The position numbers were made by a program, and so were the translations under genes. The notes beneath the pieces were generated by a model, which saw nothing but the letters and a program-made list of their open reading frames with translations, did no database searches and was not told the origin of the DNA. A stretch of DNA of 54,696 nt from Bacteroidales bacterium (GTDB lineage Bacteria; Bacteroidota; Bacteroidia; Bacteroidales; Marinilabiliaceae): NCBI GenBank assembly GCA_017417385.1, contig JAFPZF010000009.1, positions 1 through 54,696 of the forward strand, written 5' to 3'. Positions 38,015 through 48,213 of the stretch are shown piece by piece. Position 1 is the first letter of the stretch, and each line of letters begins with the position of its first letter.

Positions 38015-38085
38015 TGTCCCGTAGTATAACGGTAGTACAGGAGATTTTGGTTCTCTTAGACCGGGTTCGAATCCTGGCGGGACAA
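38015..38085 (+). tRNA. tRNA-Gln (TTG)
   Basis: The acceptor TGTCCCG pairs with CGGGACA. The anticodon loop TTTTGGT gives TTG, reading CAA and CAG by wobble. It sits between two copies of the CTG isoacceptor. Confidence 0.92.
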
Positions 38086-38103
38086 CAAATATTGAAGACA
38101 TTT

Positions 38104-38174
38104 TGCCCTGTAGTATAAAGGTAGTACAGAAGATTCTGGTTCTTTTAGTCAGGGTTCGAATCCTTGCGGGGCAA
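38104..38174 (+). tRNA. tRNA-Gln (CTG), second copy
   Basis: Base-for-base identical to the tRNA at 37876-37946, including the ACAAG following it, which indicates a recent duplication or gene conversion within the cluster. Confidence 0.92.
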
Positions 38175-38183
38175 CAAGGGAAT

Positions 38184-38217
38184 TCAGGTGAAGCGAAAGT
38201 TTCACCTGATTTTTTTT
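38184..38217 (+). terminator. Terminator of the tRNA-Gln cluster
   Basis: A 9-bp stem (TCAGGTGAA 38184-38192 with TTCACCTGA 38201-38209) and an eight-T run end the cluster before the convergent udk gene. Confidence 0.85.
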
Positions 38218-38260
38218 GTGCCTATGACTTGTAAAGGACAGGGGAGAAGGAGCGGATAGT

Positions 38261-38878
38261 TTAGTGAGAGGAGTTGATAGTGCTATGCACGTACTGACGA
38301 AGGACGTCGATAGCACGGTCGTTGTGACCACCTTGTGGGACGATAATATCGGCGTTTCGTTTGCTAGGCTCTATAAACTCTAGGTGCATAGGCTTGACCT
38401 TGTTGTTGTAGTCAGAGATGACACTCTCGGCGGTCCTGCCACGCTCCGTCATATCCCTCAGGATACGACGAGAGAGACGATCGTCGGCATCGGCATCGAC
38501 ATAGACAGCGATGTCGACAAGATCTCTCAGTTCCTTGATAGCAAGGACGAAAATACCCTCGACGATGAGGACCTTGTGAGGGACGACAGTCTCAGTCTCG
38601 TCGAGACGAGTACAAGTGACGAAAGAGTATTTCGGCATCTCGATAGGCGAACCGCTCCGAAGCTGCTTAATATGCTCGACGAGGAGATCGAACTCGATAG
38701 CATTCGGGTGGTCGTAGTTAATCTTAAGACGGTCGGCCATAGGCAGGTGGCTTGCATCCTTGTAGTAGGCGTCCTGACTGACGACGCACACGTCGGTTGC
38801 TGGGAGAGATTCTCTCAGTCTGTTGACGACAGTTGTCTTACCTGAGCCGGAGCCTCCGGCGATGCCGATGATAAGCAT
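38261..38878 (-). CDS. udk: Uridine kinase
   Basis: A 205-residue P-loop kinase for pyrimidine nucleoside salvage, phosphorylating uridine and cytidine. The Walker A motif GGSGSGKT is at 8-15, followed by SQDAYYKD and the family segment YDHPNAIEFDLL. It is the last gene of the leftward proteostasis run, 7 bases after ftsH. In related genomes cdsA tends to occupy this place after ftsH. Confidence 0.95.
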   Translation of the reverse strand: MLIIGIAGGSGSGKTTVVNRLRESLPATDVCVVSQDAYYKDASHLPMADRLKINYDHPNAIEFDLLVEHIKQLRSGSPIEMPKYSFVTCTRLDETETVVPHKVLIVEGIFVLAIKELRDLVDIAVYVDADADDRLSRRILRDMTERGRTAESVISDYNNKVKPMHLEFIEPSKRNADIIVPQGGHNDRAIDVLRQYVHSTINSSH

Positions 38879-38885
38879 AGTCCGA

Positions 38886-40859
38886 TTATTCTTCTTTCTT
38901 AACTTCCTGAGCGTCAGTACTTGATGCCGTCTCAGGGTCTATTGTTTCTGACTCATGAAGCAGTTCTTCTCTGCCCTTCCACTTACGAGGTCCAAAGATA
39001 GCTGCGACGTCGTCGGTGAAGATGACCTCACGCTCGACGAGGAGCTGAGCGAGCTTAAGGTGACTATCAGCGTTTTCCCTGAGGATAGCTTTTGCCCTTT
39101 CGTATTGCTCGGTGATAATCTTAGACACTTCCTCGTCGATTACACGCGCCCTCTCCTCAGAATACGGACTACGGAAAGCATACTCCTGCTGACCCGTAGA
39201 GTCGTAGTAGCACATATTAGGCAGACGGTCGCTCATGCCGTAGTAAGTCACCATAGCATAAGCCTGCTTGTTGACCTTCTCCAAGTCGTTGAGGGCGCCA
39301 GTGCCGACACGACCAAAGACCAGTTCTTCGGCAGCTCGACCGCCAAGAGCAGAGCACATCTCGTCGAGAAGATGCTCCTTAGTAGTCAGCTGACGCTCCT
39401 CGGGCTGATACCAGGCGGCGCCTAGTGCCTTGCCACGTGGGACAATAGTGACCTTTACGAGAGGGCTGGCATATTCGAGAAGCCAACTGATCGTCGCATG
39501 TCCTGCCTCGTGGACAGCGATAGTCTTTTTCTCCTCGTCAGTCACAATCTTGTTCTTCTTCTCGAGTCCACCGATGATACGGTCGATAGCATCTTGAAAG
39601 TCCTGCTTGTCGACGGCGCTCTTACCCTTACGTGCTGCGGTGAGGGCAGCCTCGTTGCATACGTTAGCAATGTCGGCACCCGAGAAGCCAGGAGTCTGCT
39701 TGGAGAGGAAAGCACGGTCGAAGCCCTCTGCGAGTTTGAGAGGCCTCAGGTGGACATTGAAGATTGCAGCACGCTCGTGGATGTCAGGCAGTTCAACCTG
39801 AATCTGACGATCAAAACGTCCGGCTCGCATGAGGGCACGGTCGAGAATCTCGGCTCGGTTAGTAGCAGCGAGGATGATAACACCCGAGTTGCTGCCAAAG
39901 CCGTCCATCTCAGTCAACAGCTGGTTGAGAGTATTCTCGCGCTCCTCATTGCTGGAAATGGCACCACTCTTACCACGAGCACGCCCGATGGCGTCAATCT
40001 CGTCGATGAAGATGATGCTCGGGGCCTTGTCTTTGGCCTTCTTGAAGAGGTCTCGGACGCGACTTGCGCCGACACCGACAAACATCTCTACGAAGTCGGA
40101 GCCCGACATGGAGAAGAACGGGACATTAGCTTCGCCCGCAACAGCCTTAGCGAGAAGAGTCTTGCCAGTTCCAGGAGGGCCTACGAGAAGGGCACCCTTA
40201 GGTATCTTGCCACCGAGCTCGGTATATTTCTCAGGCTTACGCAGGAACTCGACAATCTCCTCGAGCTCTTGCTTAGCGCCGTCAAGACCTGCGACATCCT
40301 TGAAGGAGACGTTGACCGTAGTGTCCTTGCCGACCTCCTTAGCCTTAGAAGTGGTGACGTTGAACATTCCTCCAGCTCCTCCCATACGTCTGAAGATGAA
40401 GTAGTAAAGGAGTCCGAAGAGAAGTATGGGCCATATCATGGCGAGTATGTCCGCACCGATATTCGAGCGTTGCTCGTAGTACACGGCGATAGGCGAACCC
40501 GTCTTCTCCTCGACAGCCTTTCGGCTGGCCTCGAAGCTATCAATAGAAGGGAGGTCGACTACGAAATGAGGTCCACGCTGTGGGACAGGTATCTCACCAG
40601 TGAATAGCATGCTGTAGTTGTCGACAGAGTCCTTGAAAAGGGATATCTCCGCCTTCAGGTCGTTCCTGACGACAACAATCTTCTCGACACCCTGCTTGCC
40701 GAGCAGTTCATTCTCGAATACCGAGTAGGACAAGCTATGAGGGGCGCCGCCAGAGCTTAACTGGCTGATGCCGATGAGGACTGCTATGACAATGCCATAG
40801 AGCCAATAGAAGTTGAACCCTTTCTTATTGTTGCGGTTGTTGTCTAACGAATCTGCCAT
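38886..40859 (-). CDS. ftsH: ATP-dependent zinc metalloprotease FtsH
   Basis: A membrane-bound AAA protease that degrades damaged membrane proteins and some regulators. The 657-residue protein has membrane helices at about 16-35 and 137-156 flanking a periplasmic domain. The AAA module has Walker A GPPGTGKT at 227-234, IIFIDEIDA near 282-290 and the second region of homology. The zinc site HEAGH is at 450-454. It follows rsfS by 39 bases, a pairing conserved in Bacteroidota. Confidence 0.97.
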   Translation of the reverse strand: MADSLDNNRNNKKGFNFYWLYGIVIAVLIGISQLSSGGAPHSLSYSVFENELLGKQGVEKIVVVRNDLKAEISLFKDSVDNYSMLFTGEIPVPQRGPHFVVDLPSIDSFEASRKAVEEKTGSPIAVYYEQRSNIGADILAMIWPILLFGLLYYFIFRRMGGAGGMFNVTTSKAKEVGKDTTVNVSFKDVAGLDGAKQELEEIVEFLRKPEKYTELGGKIPKGALLVGPPGTGKTLLAKAVAGEANVPFFSMSGSDFVEMFVGVGASRVRDLFKKAKDKAPSIIFIDEIDAIGRARGKSGAISSNEERENTLNQLLTEMDGFGSNSGVIILAATNRAEILDRALMRAGRFDRQIQVELPDIHERAAIFNVHLRPLKLAEGFDRAFLSKQTPGFSGADIANVCNEAALTAARKGKSAVDKQDFQDAIDRIIGGLEKKNKIVTDEEKKTIAVHEAGHATISWLLEYASPLVKVTIVPRGKALGAAWYQPEERQLTTKEHLLDEMCSALGGRAAEELVFGRVGTGALNDLEKVNKQAYAMVTYYGMSDRLPNMCYYDSTGQQEYAFRSPYSEERARVIDEEVSKIITEQYERAKAILRENADSHLKLAQLLVEREVIFTDDVAAIFGPRKWKGREELLHESETIDPETASSTDAQEVKKEE

Positions 40860-40898
40860 TTGCCCCTTTGTTCAGGTGATGTAGAAAGAAAATAGGTA

Positions 40899-41270
40899 TT
40901 AGTCGAGGTCGTCGATGTCCTGCCTTACGGCGTCAGACCAGAGGCCTTCGAGGTCGTAGTACTCACGGACGTCGCGAAGGAAGACGTGGACGATAGCCTC
41001 TCCGTAATCGAGAAGTATCCACTGGGCATTCTGCCGTCCCTCATCGTGGAGCGGCTTACGTCCTGTCAGCTCGTGAACCTTGTCCCAGACTGAGTCTGCA
41101 GCACCATCAGCCTGCGTAGTACTGTCGCAGGATGCAATGACGAAGTAGTCCGTGATAGCGCCTTCGACGCCTTTCATGTCGAGCACAGTGATGCTCTTAG
41201 CCTTGTTGTCCTGAAGGCCTTCGACGATAGCGTCAACGAGTATCTTTTCGTTGTTGTTTTCTTGAGTCAT
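40899..41270 (-). CDS. rsfS: Ribosomal silencing factor RsfS
   Basis: A 123-residue RsfS/DUF143 protein that binds uL14 on the large subunit and blocks subunit joining when nutrients are scarce. The typical core is visible: DMKGVEGAITDYFVIAS, EGRQNAQWILLDYGEAIVHVF and a C-terminal YYDLEGLWSDA. It starts 3 bases after the lon stop codon, so translation of the two is probably coupled. Confidence 0.95.
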   Translation of the reverse strand: MTQENNNEKILVDAIVEGLQDNKAKSITVLDMKGVEGAITDYFVIASCDSTTQADGAADSVWDKVHELTGRKPLHDEGRQNAQWILLDYGEAIVHVFLRDVREYYDLEGLWSDAVRQDIDDLD

Positions 41271-41273
41271 TTA

Positions 41274-43697
41274 TTACTTTTCTAAGGCGAAGTCTATGAC
41301 CTGAGGTATTTCGGTGACGTAGTGGAACGTAAGTCCCTCGATGTATTCAGGCTTGATTTCGCTGATGTCTTTTTTGTTTTGTTCGCAGAGTATTATTTCC
41401 TTGATGCCAGCTCGCTTGGCAGCCAGTATCTTCTCGGTGATGCCACCTACGGGAAGAACCTTCCCCCTGAGAGTGATCTCTCCGGTCATCGCCACACGTT
41501 TCCTGACTTTGCGACCTGTCATGGCAGAGACGACGGCTGTCACCATTGTTATGCCCGCAGAAGGCCCATCCTTGGGAACCGCACCTTCCGGGACGTGAAT
41601 GTGGAAGTTGCGCTCGTCGAAGTTGACGTCCTGGATGCCATAGACGGCAGCATTGGAGCGCAGGTATTCTACGGCAAGCATCGCCGACTCCTTCATGACA
41701 TCGCCAAGGTTTCCTGTGAGCGACATCTTGCCCTTCCCCTCACTGATGGCACACTCGACGAAGAGAATTTCGCCACCGACTGCTGTCCACGCAAGCCCCG
41801 TGACGACTCCCGCACGAAGGTCGTCCTGCCATACGTCATGGTCGAAGCGCTCAACGCCAAGCATCGTCCTGACGTCTTCCTGTGAGACGTTCTTATCGAA
41901 GTCATCATCCTTGGCAATCTTCAGTGCGATCTTGCGACAGAGCGTGGCTATCGTCTTGTCGAGCTGTCGGACTCCGCTCTCACGGGTGTACTTCTCGACA
42001 ATGTATGTCATCACCTTCTTCGAGACTGAGATCTTGCCCTTCGGAATCCCATGAGCCTTCATCTGCTTCGGGAGCAGGTGTTTCGTTGCTATCTCGACTT
42101 TTTCCTCGAGCAGGTAGCCGTCGACTGGTATCAGCTCCATACGGTCGAGAAGTGGCGACGCTATGGTCGAAGTGTTGTTGGCCGTAGCTATGAACATGAC
42201 CTTGGACAGGTCATAGTCCACATCTAGATAGTTGTCGTGGAACGCCGTGTTCTGCTCAGGGTCGAGCACTTCGAGGAGTGCGGAAGCCGGGTCACCATGG
42301 AAGTCACTGCTGACCTTGTCTATCTCGTCCAGCACGAAGACCGGATTGCTAGTTCCAGCCTGCTTGATGCACTCGAGGATGCGTCCCATCATGGCTCCGA
42401 TGTACGTCCGACGATGCCCACGTATCTCGGCCTCGTCATGGAGTCCACCCAGTGACATCCTGACGTATTTTCGCCCAAGTGCCTCAGCAACGCTCTTGCC
42501 GAGCGATGTCTTGCCGACTCCTGGAGGTCCATAGAGACAGAGTATCGGAGACTTCAGGTCTCCTTTCAACTTGAGGACGGCAAGATGCTCGAGGATGCGC
42601 TCCTTGACCTTGTCGAGCCCATAATGGTCGGAGTTCAGCTTCTTCTCCGCTCGCTTAAGGTCCATGTTGTCCTTCGAGACGTGCTCCCACGGCAGACTGA
42701 GAAGGCTCTCAAGATACCCCTCGGCCATGGCATGGTCCGGAGAGCTGCTGCTTATCCTGCTGTAGCGTGCCAGCTCGCGGTCGAAAACTTCCTGGACGCT
42801 CTTTGCCCACTTCTTCTTCTTCGCTGCCTCCTGATACTTCTTTATCTGGTCGTCGTGAGGATCCGCCCCGAGCTCGTGCTGTATCGTCCGGAGCTGCTCG
42901 TTGAGCATGTACTCGCGCTGCTGCTTGTCGATACCCTCACGTGCCTTCGACTGGATCTCGTTCTTGAGACGTAGGAACTCCAGCTCCTTCTCGACTGACT
43001 TCAATAGCAACTGGGCTTTCCCGGTGATGCTGTTCTCGCTCAATATCCGCTGCTTCTCCTCGACCTTGAGATCGAGATTTGCTGCGATGAAATTGACTAG
43101 GAACTTGTTGTCGTTGACTGTCTTGACCATCATGCCGATGTCTGTCGGCACTCCGTCCATGTAACGAAACATCTCGATTGTCGAGTCCTTGAGCGACCCT
43201 ATGAGAGCCTTGAAGGTCTGCGAGTTCTTGTCCTCCTTGACTTCTTCTTCGGCAAGCGTCACGTGAGCCTCCAGATATGGCGTCTCCTGTGTCTGCTCTC
43301 CTAGTATCACCCTCGAAGTTCCGTGAAGTATGACGGTCTGCGTCCCGTCTGGCATCGAGACGACCTTGACTATCTGAGCGACCGTGGCAACCTCGTAGAG
43401 CTGCGAGACGACAGGCTCCTCTATGGTGGGATCCTTCTGCGCAGCAGCTACGATTTCTATCTTGGCCTTGACTGCATTCTTTATCAACGCCTTCGTCGCA
43501 GCGCGCCCGACGGTGATCGGCATGACTGCTCCTGGGAACAAGACGGTGTTCCGCAGTGCCATCACTGGTAGCACGTCGGGCAACGGCTCCTTCCGTTTGT
43601 AGTTGAGAGGAATGGGGAGCGCTATCACCTCGCGATCCGATTCCTCTTCGCCTCCGAGTATAAAGCTTTGATGTATGGTCAGTCTATCTTCGCTCAT
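41274..43697 (-). CDS. lon: ATP-dependent protease Lon
   Basis: A cytoplasmic AAA serine protease for misfolded and regulatory proteins, 807 residues, normal for LonA. Order: N-terminal substrate domain (LPVMALRNTVLFPG...), a coiled-coil middle, the AAA module with GPPGVGKTS and FVLDEIDKV, and the protease domain with catalytic S713 in KDGPSAG and its lysine partner about 43 residues later. It lies between clpX (127-bp gap) and rsfS (3 bp). I see no convincing promoter in the clpX-lon gap. Confidence 0.97.
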   Translation of the reverse strand: MSEDRLTIHQSFILGGEEESDREVIALPIPLNYKRKEPLPDVLPVMALRNTVLFPGAVMPITVGRAATKALIKNAVKAKIEIVAAAQKDPTIEEPVVSQLYEVATVAQIVKVVSMPDGTQTVILHGTSRVILGEQTQETPYLEAHVTLAEEEVKEDKNSQTFKALIGSLKDSTIEMFRYMDGVPTDIGMMVKTVNDNKFLVNFIAANLDLKVEEKQRILSENSITGKAQLLLKSVEKELEFLRLKNEIQSKAREGIDKQQREYMLNEQLRTIQHELGADPHDDQIKKYQEAAKKKKWAKSVQEVFDRELARYSRISSSSPDHAMAEGYLESLLSLPWEHVSKDNMDLKRAEKKLNSDHYGLDKVKERILEHLAVLKLKGDLKSPILCLYGPPGVGKTSLGKSVAEALGRKYVRMSLGGLHDEAEIRGHRRTYIGAMMGRILECIKQAGTSNPVFVLDEIDKVSSDFHGDPASALLEVLDPEQNTAFHDNYLDVDYDLSKVMFIATANNTSTIASPLLDRMELIPVDGYLLEEKVEIATKHLLPKQMKAHGIPKGKISVSKKVMTYIVEKYTRESGVRQLDKTIATLCRKIALKIAKDDDFDKNVSQEDVRTMLGVERFDHDVWQDDLRAGVVTGLAWTAVGGEILFVECAISEGKGKMSLTGNLGDVMKESAMLAVEYLRSNAAVYGIQDVNFDERNFHIHVPEGAVPKDGPSAGITMVTAVVSAMTGRKVRKRVAMTGEITLRGKVLPVGGITEKILAAKRAGIKEIILCEQNKKDISEIKPEYIEGLTFHYVTEIPQVIDFALEK

Positions 43698-43824
43698 CTT
43701 TGAATGTTTAGGGAGAGAGTATTCCGCTCCCGCTGGTTTCGTTTGCCAAAACCGTGCCTTTGGTCGAGGTGCAATGCGGAATAAGTCATATTGTCAGAAA
43801 TCTGCCTAAATGTCTGTAGTCAAC

Positions 43825-45063
43825 CTAGGCTTCCTTTAGACGCGCAGCATGCAGATGTGTGAGCCGCTCCTCGGCATACGCCCTGCTGATGACAAGTTTC
43901 TTCTTTCGCTCCGACGGGACCTCGTACATCTTCTCCATGAGAATGGTCTCGAGTATGGCACGTAGTCCACGAGCCCCTATCTTGAACTCTATCGCCTTGT
44001 CGACGATGAAGTCGAGCACCTCGTCCGGGAGGACCAGCTCAACTCCGTCAAGCTCGAACAGTCGTACGAACTGCTTGACGATTGAGTTCTTCGGCTCTAC
44101 GAGTATGCGTCTCAGCGCATCTCTGTCAAGCGGCTGAAGCGACGTCAATATCGGCAGTCGACCGATAATCTCGGGTATCAGCCCGAACGACTTGAGGTCC
44201 TGCGGCGCGACATACTGGAGGAGGTTCGCAAAGTCGATCTTGTCCTTGGCCTTGTCGGAATTATAGCCGACGACCCTCGAGTTGAGTCGCTGCGCTATCC
44301 TGTCCTTGATGCCGTCAAAGGCTCCTCCACAGATAAAGAGGATGTTCTTTGTATCGACGGGGATCATCTTCTGCTCCGGATGCTTTCGCCCTCCCTGTGG
44401 CGGGACGTTGACTATCGAGCCCTCGAGGAGCTTCAGCAGTCCCTGCTGGACACCCTCTCCGCTGACGTCTCGCGTTATCGACGGATTGTCGCCTTTCCTC
44501 GCTATCTTGTCGATCTCGTCTATGAAGACGATGCCTATCTCTGCCTTGTCGACATCATAGTCGGCCACCTGTAGCAACCTCGTCAGTATGCTCTCGATAT
44601 CCTCGCCGACGTATCCTGCCTCGGTGAGCACTGTCGCATCGACTATGGTGAACGGGACGTCTAGGAGTCTTGCTATGGTGCGCGCCAGGAGGGTCTTGCC
44701 CGTTCCCGTGTCGCCGACCATTATGATGTTGGACTTCTCGATCTCCGCCTCATTTCCCTCGTCGTTGTGGAGCAGTCGCTTGTAGTGGTTGTATACCGCC
44801 ACCGACAGGTATTTCTTGGCGTCCTCCTGACCGATTACGTACTCGTCAAGATACTCCTTGATCTCCTTCGGCGTCCTGACGTTGAGGTTCGCTATCGCCG
44901 CCTTCTTCGCCTTGCTGCTTGTCTTCCCGAGTGCCTCCTTGGCTATCTCCGACGCCTGCGAGACGCAGGAGTCACAGATGAACCCGTTAAGCCCAGATAT
45001 GAGAAGGGCAACTTGGTCTCTCCGACGGCCGCAGAACGAGCATGTGTCTTGCTTACTTGCCAT
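43825..45063 (-). CDS. clpX: ClpX ATPase subunit of ClpXP
   Basis: It unfolds substrates and feeds them to ClpP. The 412-residue protein has the N-terminal zinc-binding domain with C8, C11, C30 and C33, then the AAA module with [21 protein letters not shown] and the ClpP-docking IGF-type region. The gene starts 24 bases after the clpP stop codon, so both subunits are co-transcribed. Confidence 0.97.
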   Translation of the reverse strand: MASKQDTCSFCGRRRDQVALLISGLNGFICDSCVSQASEIAKEALGKTSSKAKKAAIANLNVRTPKEIKEYLDEYVIGQEDAKKYLSVAVYNHYKRLLHNDEGNEAEIEKSNIIMVGDTGTGKTLLARTIARLLDVPFTIVDATVLTEAGYVGEDIESILTRLLQVADYDVDKAEIGIVFIDEIDKIARKGDNPSITRDVSGEGVQQGLLKLLEGSIVNVPPQGGRKHPEQKMIPVDTKNILFICGGAFDGIKDRIAQRLNSRVVGYNSDKAKDKIDFANLLQYVAPQDLKSFGLIPEIIGRLPILTSLQPLDRDALRRILVEPKNSIVKQFVRLFELDGVELVLPDEVLDFIVDKAIEFKIGARGLRAILETILMEKMYEVPSERKKKLVISRAYAEERLTHLHAARLKEA

Positions 45064-45087
45064 TTAATGAACTATTCGCTTGGCGTG

Positions 45088-45762
45088 TTACTTCGTTTTC
45101 TCGCGACGCAGGACCTCGTCTATCATGCCGTATGCCTTAGCCTCCTCGGCTATCATCCAGTAGTCTCTGTCCGAGTCTGCCTGTATCTTGTCAAACGGCT
45201 GACCAGAGTGCTGAGAGATGATCTCGAAGAGCTCCTTCTTCAGCTTCTGTATCTCCCTAGCCGTGATCTCGATGTCCGACGCCTGACCCTGCGCTCCGCC
45301 CATCGGCTGATGGATCATAATTCGTGAGTGCGGCAACGCCGAACGCTTGCCAGCCTTGCCAGCTACGAGCAGCACAGCCGCCATCGACGCTGCTAGCCCC
45401 GTGCAGATCGTCGCCACGTCACTCGTGATGTACTGCATGGTGTCGTAGATGCCAAGTCCCGCATATACGCTGCCACCAGGCGAGTTGAGATAGATGGCGA
45501 TGTCCTTCGACGAGTCGGCCGACTCGAGGTAGAGTAGCTGCGCCTGTACGATATTCGCGACGTCATCGTTGATCTCCGTGCCCAGGAAGATGATCCTGTC
45601 CATCATAAGCCGTGAGAATACGTCCATGCTTGCGACGTTGAGCTGCCTTTCCTCGATGATCGTCGGGGAAATATAAGAGTCTACGAACTTGCTGTATGCG
45701 TCGAATGTTGTTCCGGCGACATTGCGAGAGGTAGCGAACTTCCTGAAGTCATTCTTTTCCAT
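45088..45762 (-). CDS. clpP: ClpP serine protease subunit
   Basis: It forms the proteolytic chamber of ClpXP. At 224 residues, the catalytic triad is S126 (GLAASMAA), H151 (MIHQPMGG) and D200 (SDRDYWM). The extended N-terminus is typical of Bacteroidota ClpP and is probably processed. The leader between the tig terminator and the start carries a small palindrome (GAGACG...CGTCTC, 45796-45811) and a TAatTTTA box one base off the -7 consensus, so clpP may have its own promoter here. Confidence 0.97.
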   Translation of the reverse strand: MEKNDFRKFATSRNVAGTTFDAYSKFVDSYISPTIIEERQLNVASMDVFSRLMMDRIIFLGTEINDDVANIVQAQLLYLESADSSKDIAIYLNSPGGSVYAGLGIYDTMQYITSDVATICTGLAASMAAVLLVAGKAGKRSALPHSRIMIHQPMGGAQGQASDIEITAREIQKLKKELFEIISQHSGQPFDKIQADSDRDYWMIAEEAKAYGMIDEVLRREKTK

Positions 45763-45845
45763 ATCCGTAATTCAGTTGTATTTTATCTTTCGCATGAGAC
45801 GCTGACGTCTCGATTCGACGATAAAATTACGAAATAATTCTCATA

Positions 45846-45897
45846 GAAAAAAAAGTGGTGGGCTGCTCGCCGGCAAACACCGCAAGCCGCCCACCAC
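45846..45897 (-). terminator. Strong intrinsic terminator after tig
   Basis: On the - strand GTGGTGGGC (45897-45889) pairs with GCCCACCAC (45863-45855), enclosing a further GCTTGC/GCGAGC stem, and is followed by a run of T at 45854-45846. It should largely separate tig from clpP transcription despite their adjacency. Confidence 0.9.
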
Positions 45898-45921
45898 CTA
45901 TTATCTTCTCCCGACTAGGTC

Positions 45922-47271
45922 TTATGCCTGAGTCGCGTTGACCATCTTGTTGAAGTCCGCCAAGCTGATTGTCTTTTTGTTGAGGGTAGCCTTGCCACGT
46001 ACAACCTCGACGAGCTTCGCCTCGATTGCCGAACTTGCAAGACGCTGCCTCTGGCTGTCGTCCTTCATCATCCTGAGGGCGTAGTTGTTCAGCGCTTCAT
46101 CAGGTACACTGTGGATGCCATAGTTCATGAACTGTGCCTTCGCGTCGAGCTTGGCCTCGTTCACGACGTCCTGATACTCTATCTTGATGTCGTTCTTCGA
46201 CGAGACTCGATTCTTGATGACCTGCCACGTCAAGTCCTCCTTGAACGCCGGGAACTCGCTCTCGAGAATCTCCGGTGAGAACTTCTCGTTCTCCTTGTTG
46301 ATCGCCGTGAGCCACCTCTTGAGGAACGCCTCCGGCAACTGAAGCTCGCCTACCTGAGCCATCATGGCCTTGCGAACGTCGTATGCGAGACGATAGAACT
46401 CTGCCAGCTTGTTGCTCTCTGCATAGTTCTCGAGAATCTTCGTCTTGAGCGTATCAACATCCTTGACTCCTGCGTTCGGGAACATCTTCTCGAACAACTC
46501 CTCGTTGACCTCCGCATCCTTGAACTCTGAGACTGAGCTTATCTCGAACGATACGCTGTCCTGCTTGTAGTTGCTGACCTCATCATCATTGACACCGAAG
46601 AGGACTGCTACGTCATGATCAGCATTGAGCGACTTCTTCGCATCGAAGACTACTGTCTCGCCGACCTTCTTGCCGACAAACTTTGCCTTCTCTGCCTCGT
46701 CCTTGATAAGCTGGAGCGAGAGATACCCGTTCTCGTTGACGACATTGCCGTCGACGCTGACCTTGCCCTTGAGGAGCGACTTCTCCGTCGCAGCCTCTAC
46801 CGGCTCTTGCGTGCCAAAGCGCTGCTGCGCATTCTTGATCGTCTGCTCGACATCCTCGTCTGCTACCTGTATCTCGTAAGAGTCTACGGCGAGCGACTCG
46901 AGGTTGACCTCGAAGTCCGGCGCGATGCCAAGGTCGAACTTGAACGTCGCCTTCTCGAGCTCCTTGTCCAGGTCAAGAGTCTCCTGATCCTCGTTTGGCA
47001 ACGGCTCTCCGAGAATGTCTATCTTGTTCTCCTTTATGTAGTTGGTCAAGGTCTCTCCTACGAGCTTGTTGAGCTCGTCGACGAGAATCTGGGTGCCGTA
47101 CATCTTCTTTACCATTCCAAATGGCGCATGACCAGGACGGAATCCCTTGATTGCTACCTTCTTAGCTGTATTCTTGATTGCCTGATCTACTTTTGGCTGA
47201 AAGTCAGCTTTTTCAAGCTCGATAGTCAAGACGGCGTTAAGTGCGTCTGAGTTCTGCTGAGTGATATTCAT
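45922..47271 (-). CDS. tig: Trigger factor chaperone
   Basis: A ribosome-bound chaperone that receives nascent chains at the exit tunnel. The 449-residue length is usual. The ribosome-docking signature GFRPGHAP is near residues 43-50; the central part would be the FKBP-like PPIase domain, which is divergent as in other Bacteroidota, followed by the long helical C-terminal domain. It comes right after tRNA-Leu and before clpP, as in many bacteria. Confidence 0.96.
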   Translation of the reverse strand: MNITQQNSDALNAVLTIELEKADFQPKVDQAIKNTAKKVAIKGFRPGHAPFGMVKKMYGTQILVDELNKLVGETLTNYIKENKIDILGEPLPNEDQETLDLDKELEKATFKFDLGIAPDFEVNLESLAVDSYEIQVADEDVEQTIKNAQQRFGTQEPVEAATEKSLLKGKVSVDGNVVNENGYLSLQLIKDEAEKAKFVGKKVGETVVFDAKKSLNADHDVAVLFGVNDDEVSNYKQDSVSFEISSVSEFKDAEVNEELFEKMFPNAGVKDVDTLKTKILENYAESNKLAEFYRLAYDVRKAMMAQVGELQLPEAFLKRWLTAINKENEKFSPEILESEFPAFKEDLTWQVIKNRVSSKNDIKIEYQDVVNEAKLDAKAQFMNYGIHSVPDEALNNYALRMMKDDSQRQRLASSAIEAKLVEVVRGKATLNKKTISLADFNKMVNATQA

Positions 47272-47338
47272 TTCTGTTGTCTTGGTCTCCCTTGAGCCGA
47301 AACCAGCCTCGGAGAACTATAAATTTTTCTTTTCAAAG

Positions 47339-47420
47339 TACGGGTGAAGGGACTCGAACCCTTACGTCTTTCGACACTAGATCCTAAGTCTAGCACGTCT
47401 ACCAATTTCGCCACACCCGC
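47339..47420 (-). tRNA. tRNA-Leu (TAG)
   Basis: An 82-nt class II tRNA with acceptor GCGGGTG pairing with CACCCGT. The anticodon loop CTTAGGA gives TAG, and there is an extended variable arm. It lies 67 bases upstream of tig on the same strand, so the two may share a transcript. Confidence 0.93.
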
Positions 47421-47443
47421 GCATTAGGGGCTAAATTCGGGTG

Positions 47444-47476
47444 CAAAGTTATTGTTTTTATTTATAAAAATAGCAA
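47444..47476 (-). promoter_or_regulatory. Promoter of tRNA-Leu and probably tig
   Basis: On the - strand TAacTTTG occupies 47451-47444, preceded about 22 nt upstream by a TTG. The tRNA begins 23 nt downstream of the box. No other promoter is seen between the tRNA and tig. Confidence 0.55.
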
Positions 47477-47537
47477 CGTTGACCCTTCTTTTTTTCTGTC
47501 GATGCGTTTTGCCCTGTTTTTCCTGCCCTTTCGCTCT

Positions 47538-48185
47538 CTATTTTAGTCTGAACGTCTGCCTGTGCAACGGCGTCGGCCCATACTCCGCCAAGGCTGCATA
47601 ATGCTCCTTCGTCGGGTACCCTTTGTTCTTACCCCACTGATACTGTGGATATTGCTCCGAGAGTCTGTTCATGGTCCTGTCCCTCTCGGTCTTCGCTAGG
47701 ATGCTCGCCGCCGCTATCGACATGTATTTGGCGTCGCCCCCGACTATCGTCTTGTGCTCGATGTCTTTATAGGCCTTAAATCTGTTGCCGTCGACTATCA
47801 GGTGCTCCGGCCGCTCCCCGAGCACATCGACTGCCCTGTGCATGGCAAGTATGCTGGCATTGAGGATGTTGATCTCGTCGATCTCCTCCGGCGTCGCCAT
47901 CCCTATGCCCCACGCTATCGCCAGTCTCTCGATGTCGGGCCGGATGGCCTCCCTCTGCTTCTCGCTTAGCTTCTTCGAGTCATTGAGGTGTTTGGCAAGG
48001 ACCTCCGGCACTTCCTGCGGCAGTATGACGGCAGCCGCAACGACTGGCCCCGCCAGACAACCCCGACCGGCCTCGTCAAGCCCCGCCTCGAGGATGCCCG
48101 CACTATAATATGGTAGTAGTGACGACCGCTCTGTCTTCATCGGCTTAGTGTCTTCATTGTATAAGGAGGAGCTGCCACCCTCCAT
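47538..48185 (-). CDS. rnhB: Ribonuclease HII
   Basis: It cleaves RNA in RNA-DNA hybrids and at single ribonucleotides in DNA. The first acidic pair is in [14 protein letters not shown] (D37-E38), with HLIVDGN supplying a later Asp. The full frame is 215 residues; the ATG at 48140 would give a 200-residue protein starting closer to the conserved region and may be the true start. It is the last gene of the pyrE-SRPBCC-rnhB group. Confidence 0.93.
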   Translation of the reverse strand: MEGGSSSLYNEDTKPMKTERSSLLPYYSAGILEAGLDEAGRGCLAGPVVAAAVILPQEVPEVLAKHLNDSKKLSEKQREAIRPDIERLAIAWGIGMATPEEIDEINILNASILAMHRAVDVLGERPEHLIVDGNRFKAYKDIEHKTIVGGDAKYMSIAAASILAKTERDRTMNRLSEQYPQYQWGKNKGYPTKEHYAALAEYGPTPLHRQTFRLK

Positions 48186-48213
48186 AGAACGGCTGCCCCC
48201 CTATCCTTGTCTT

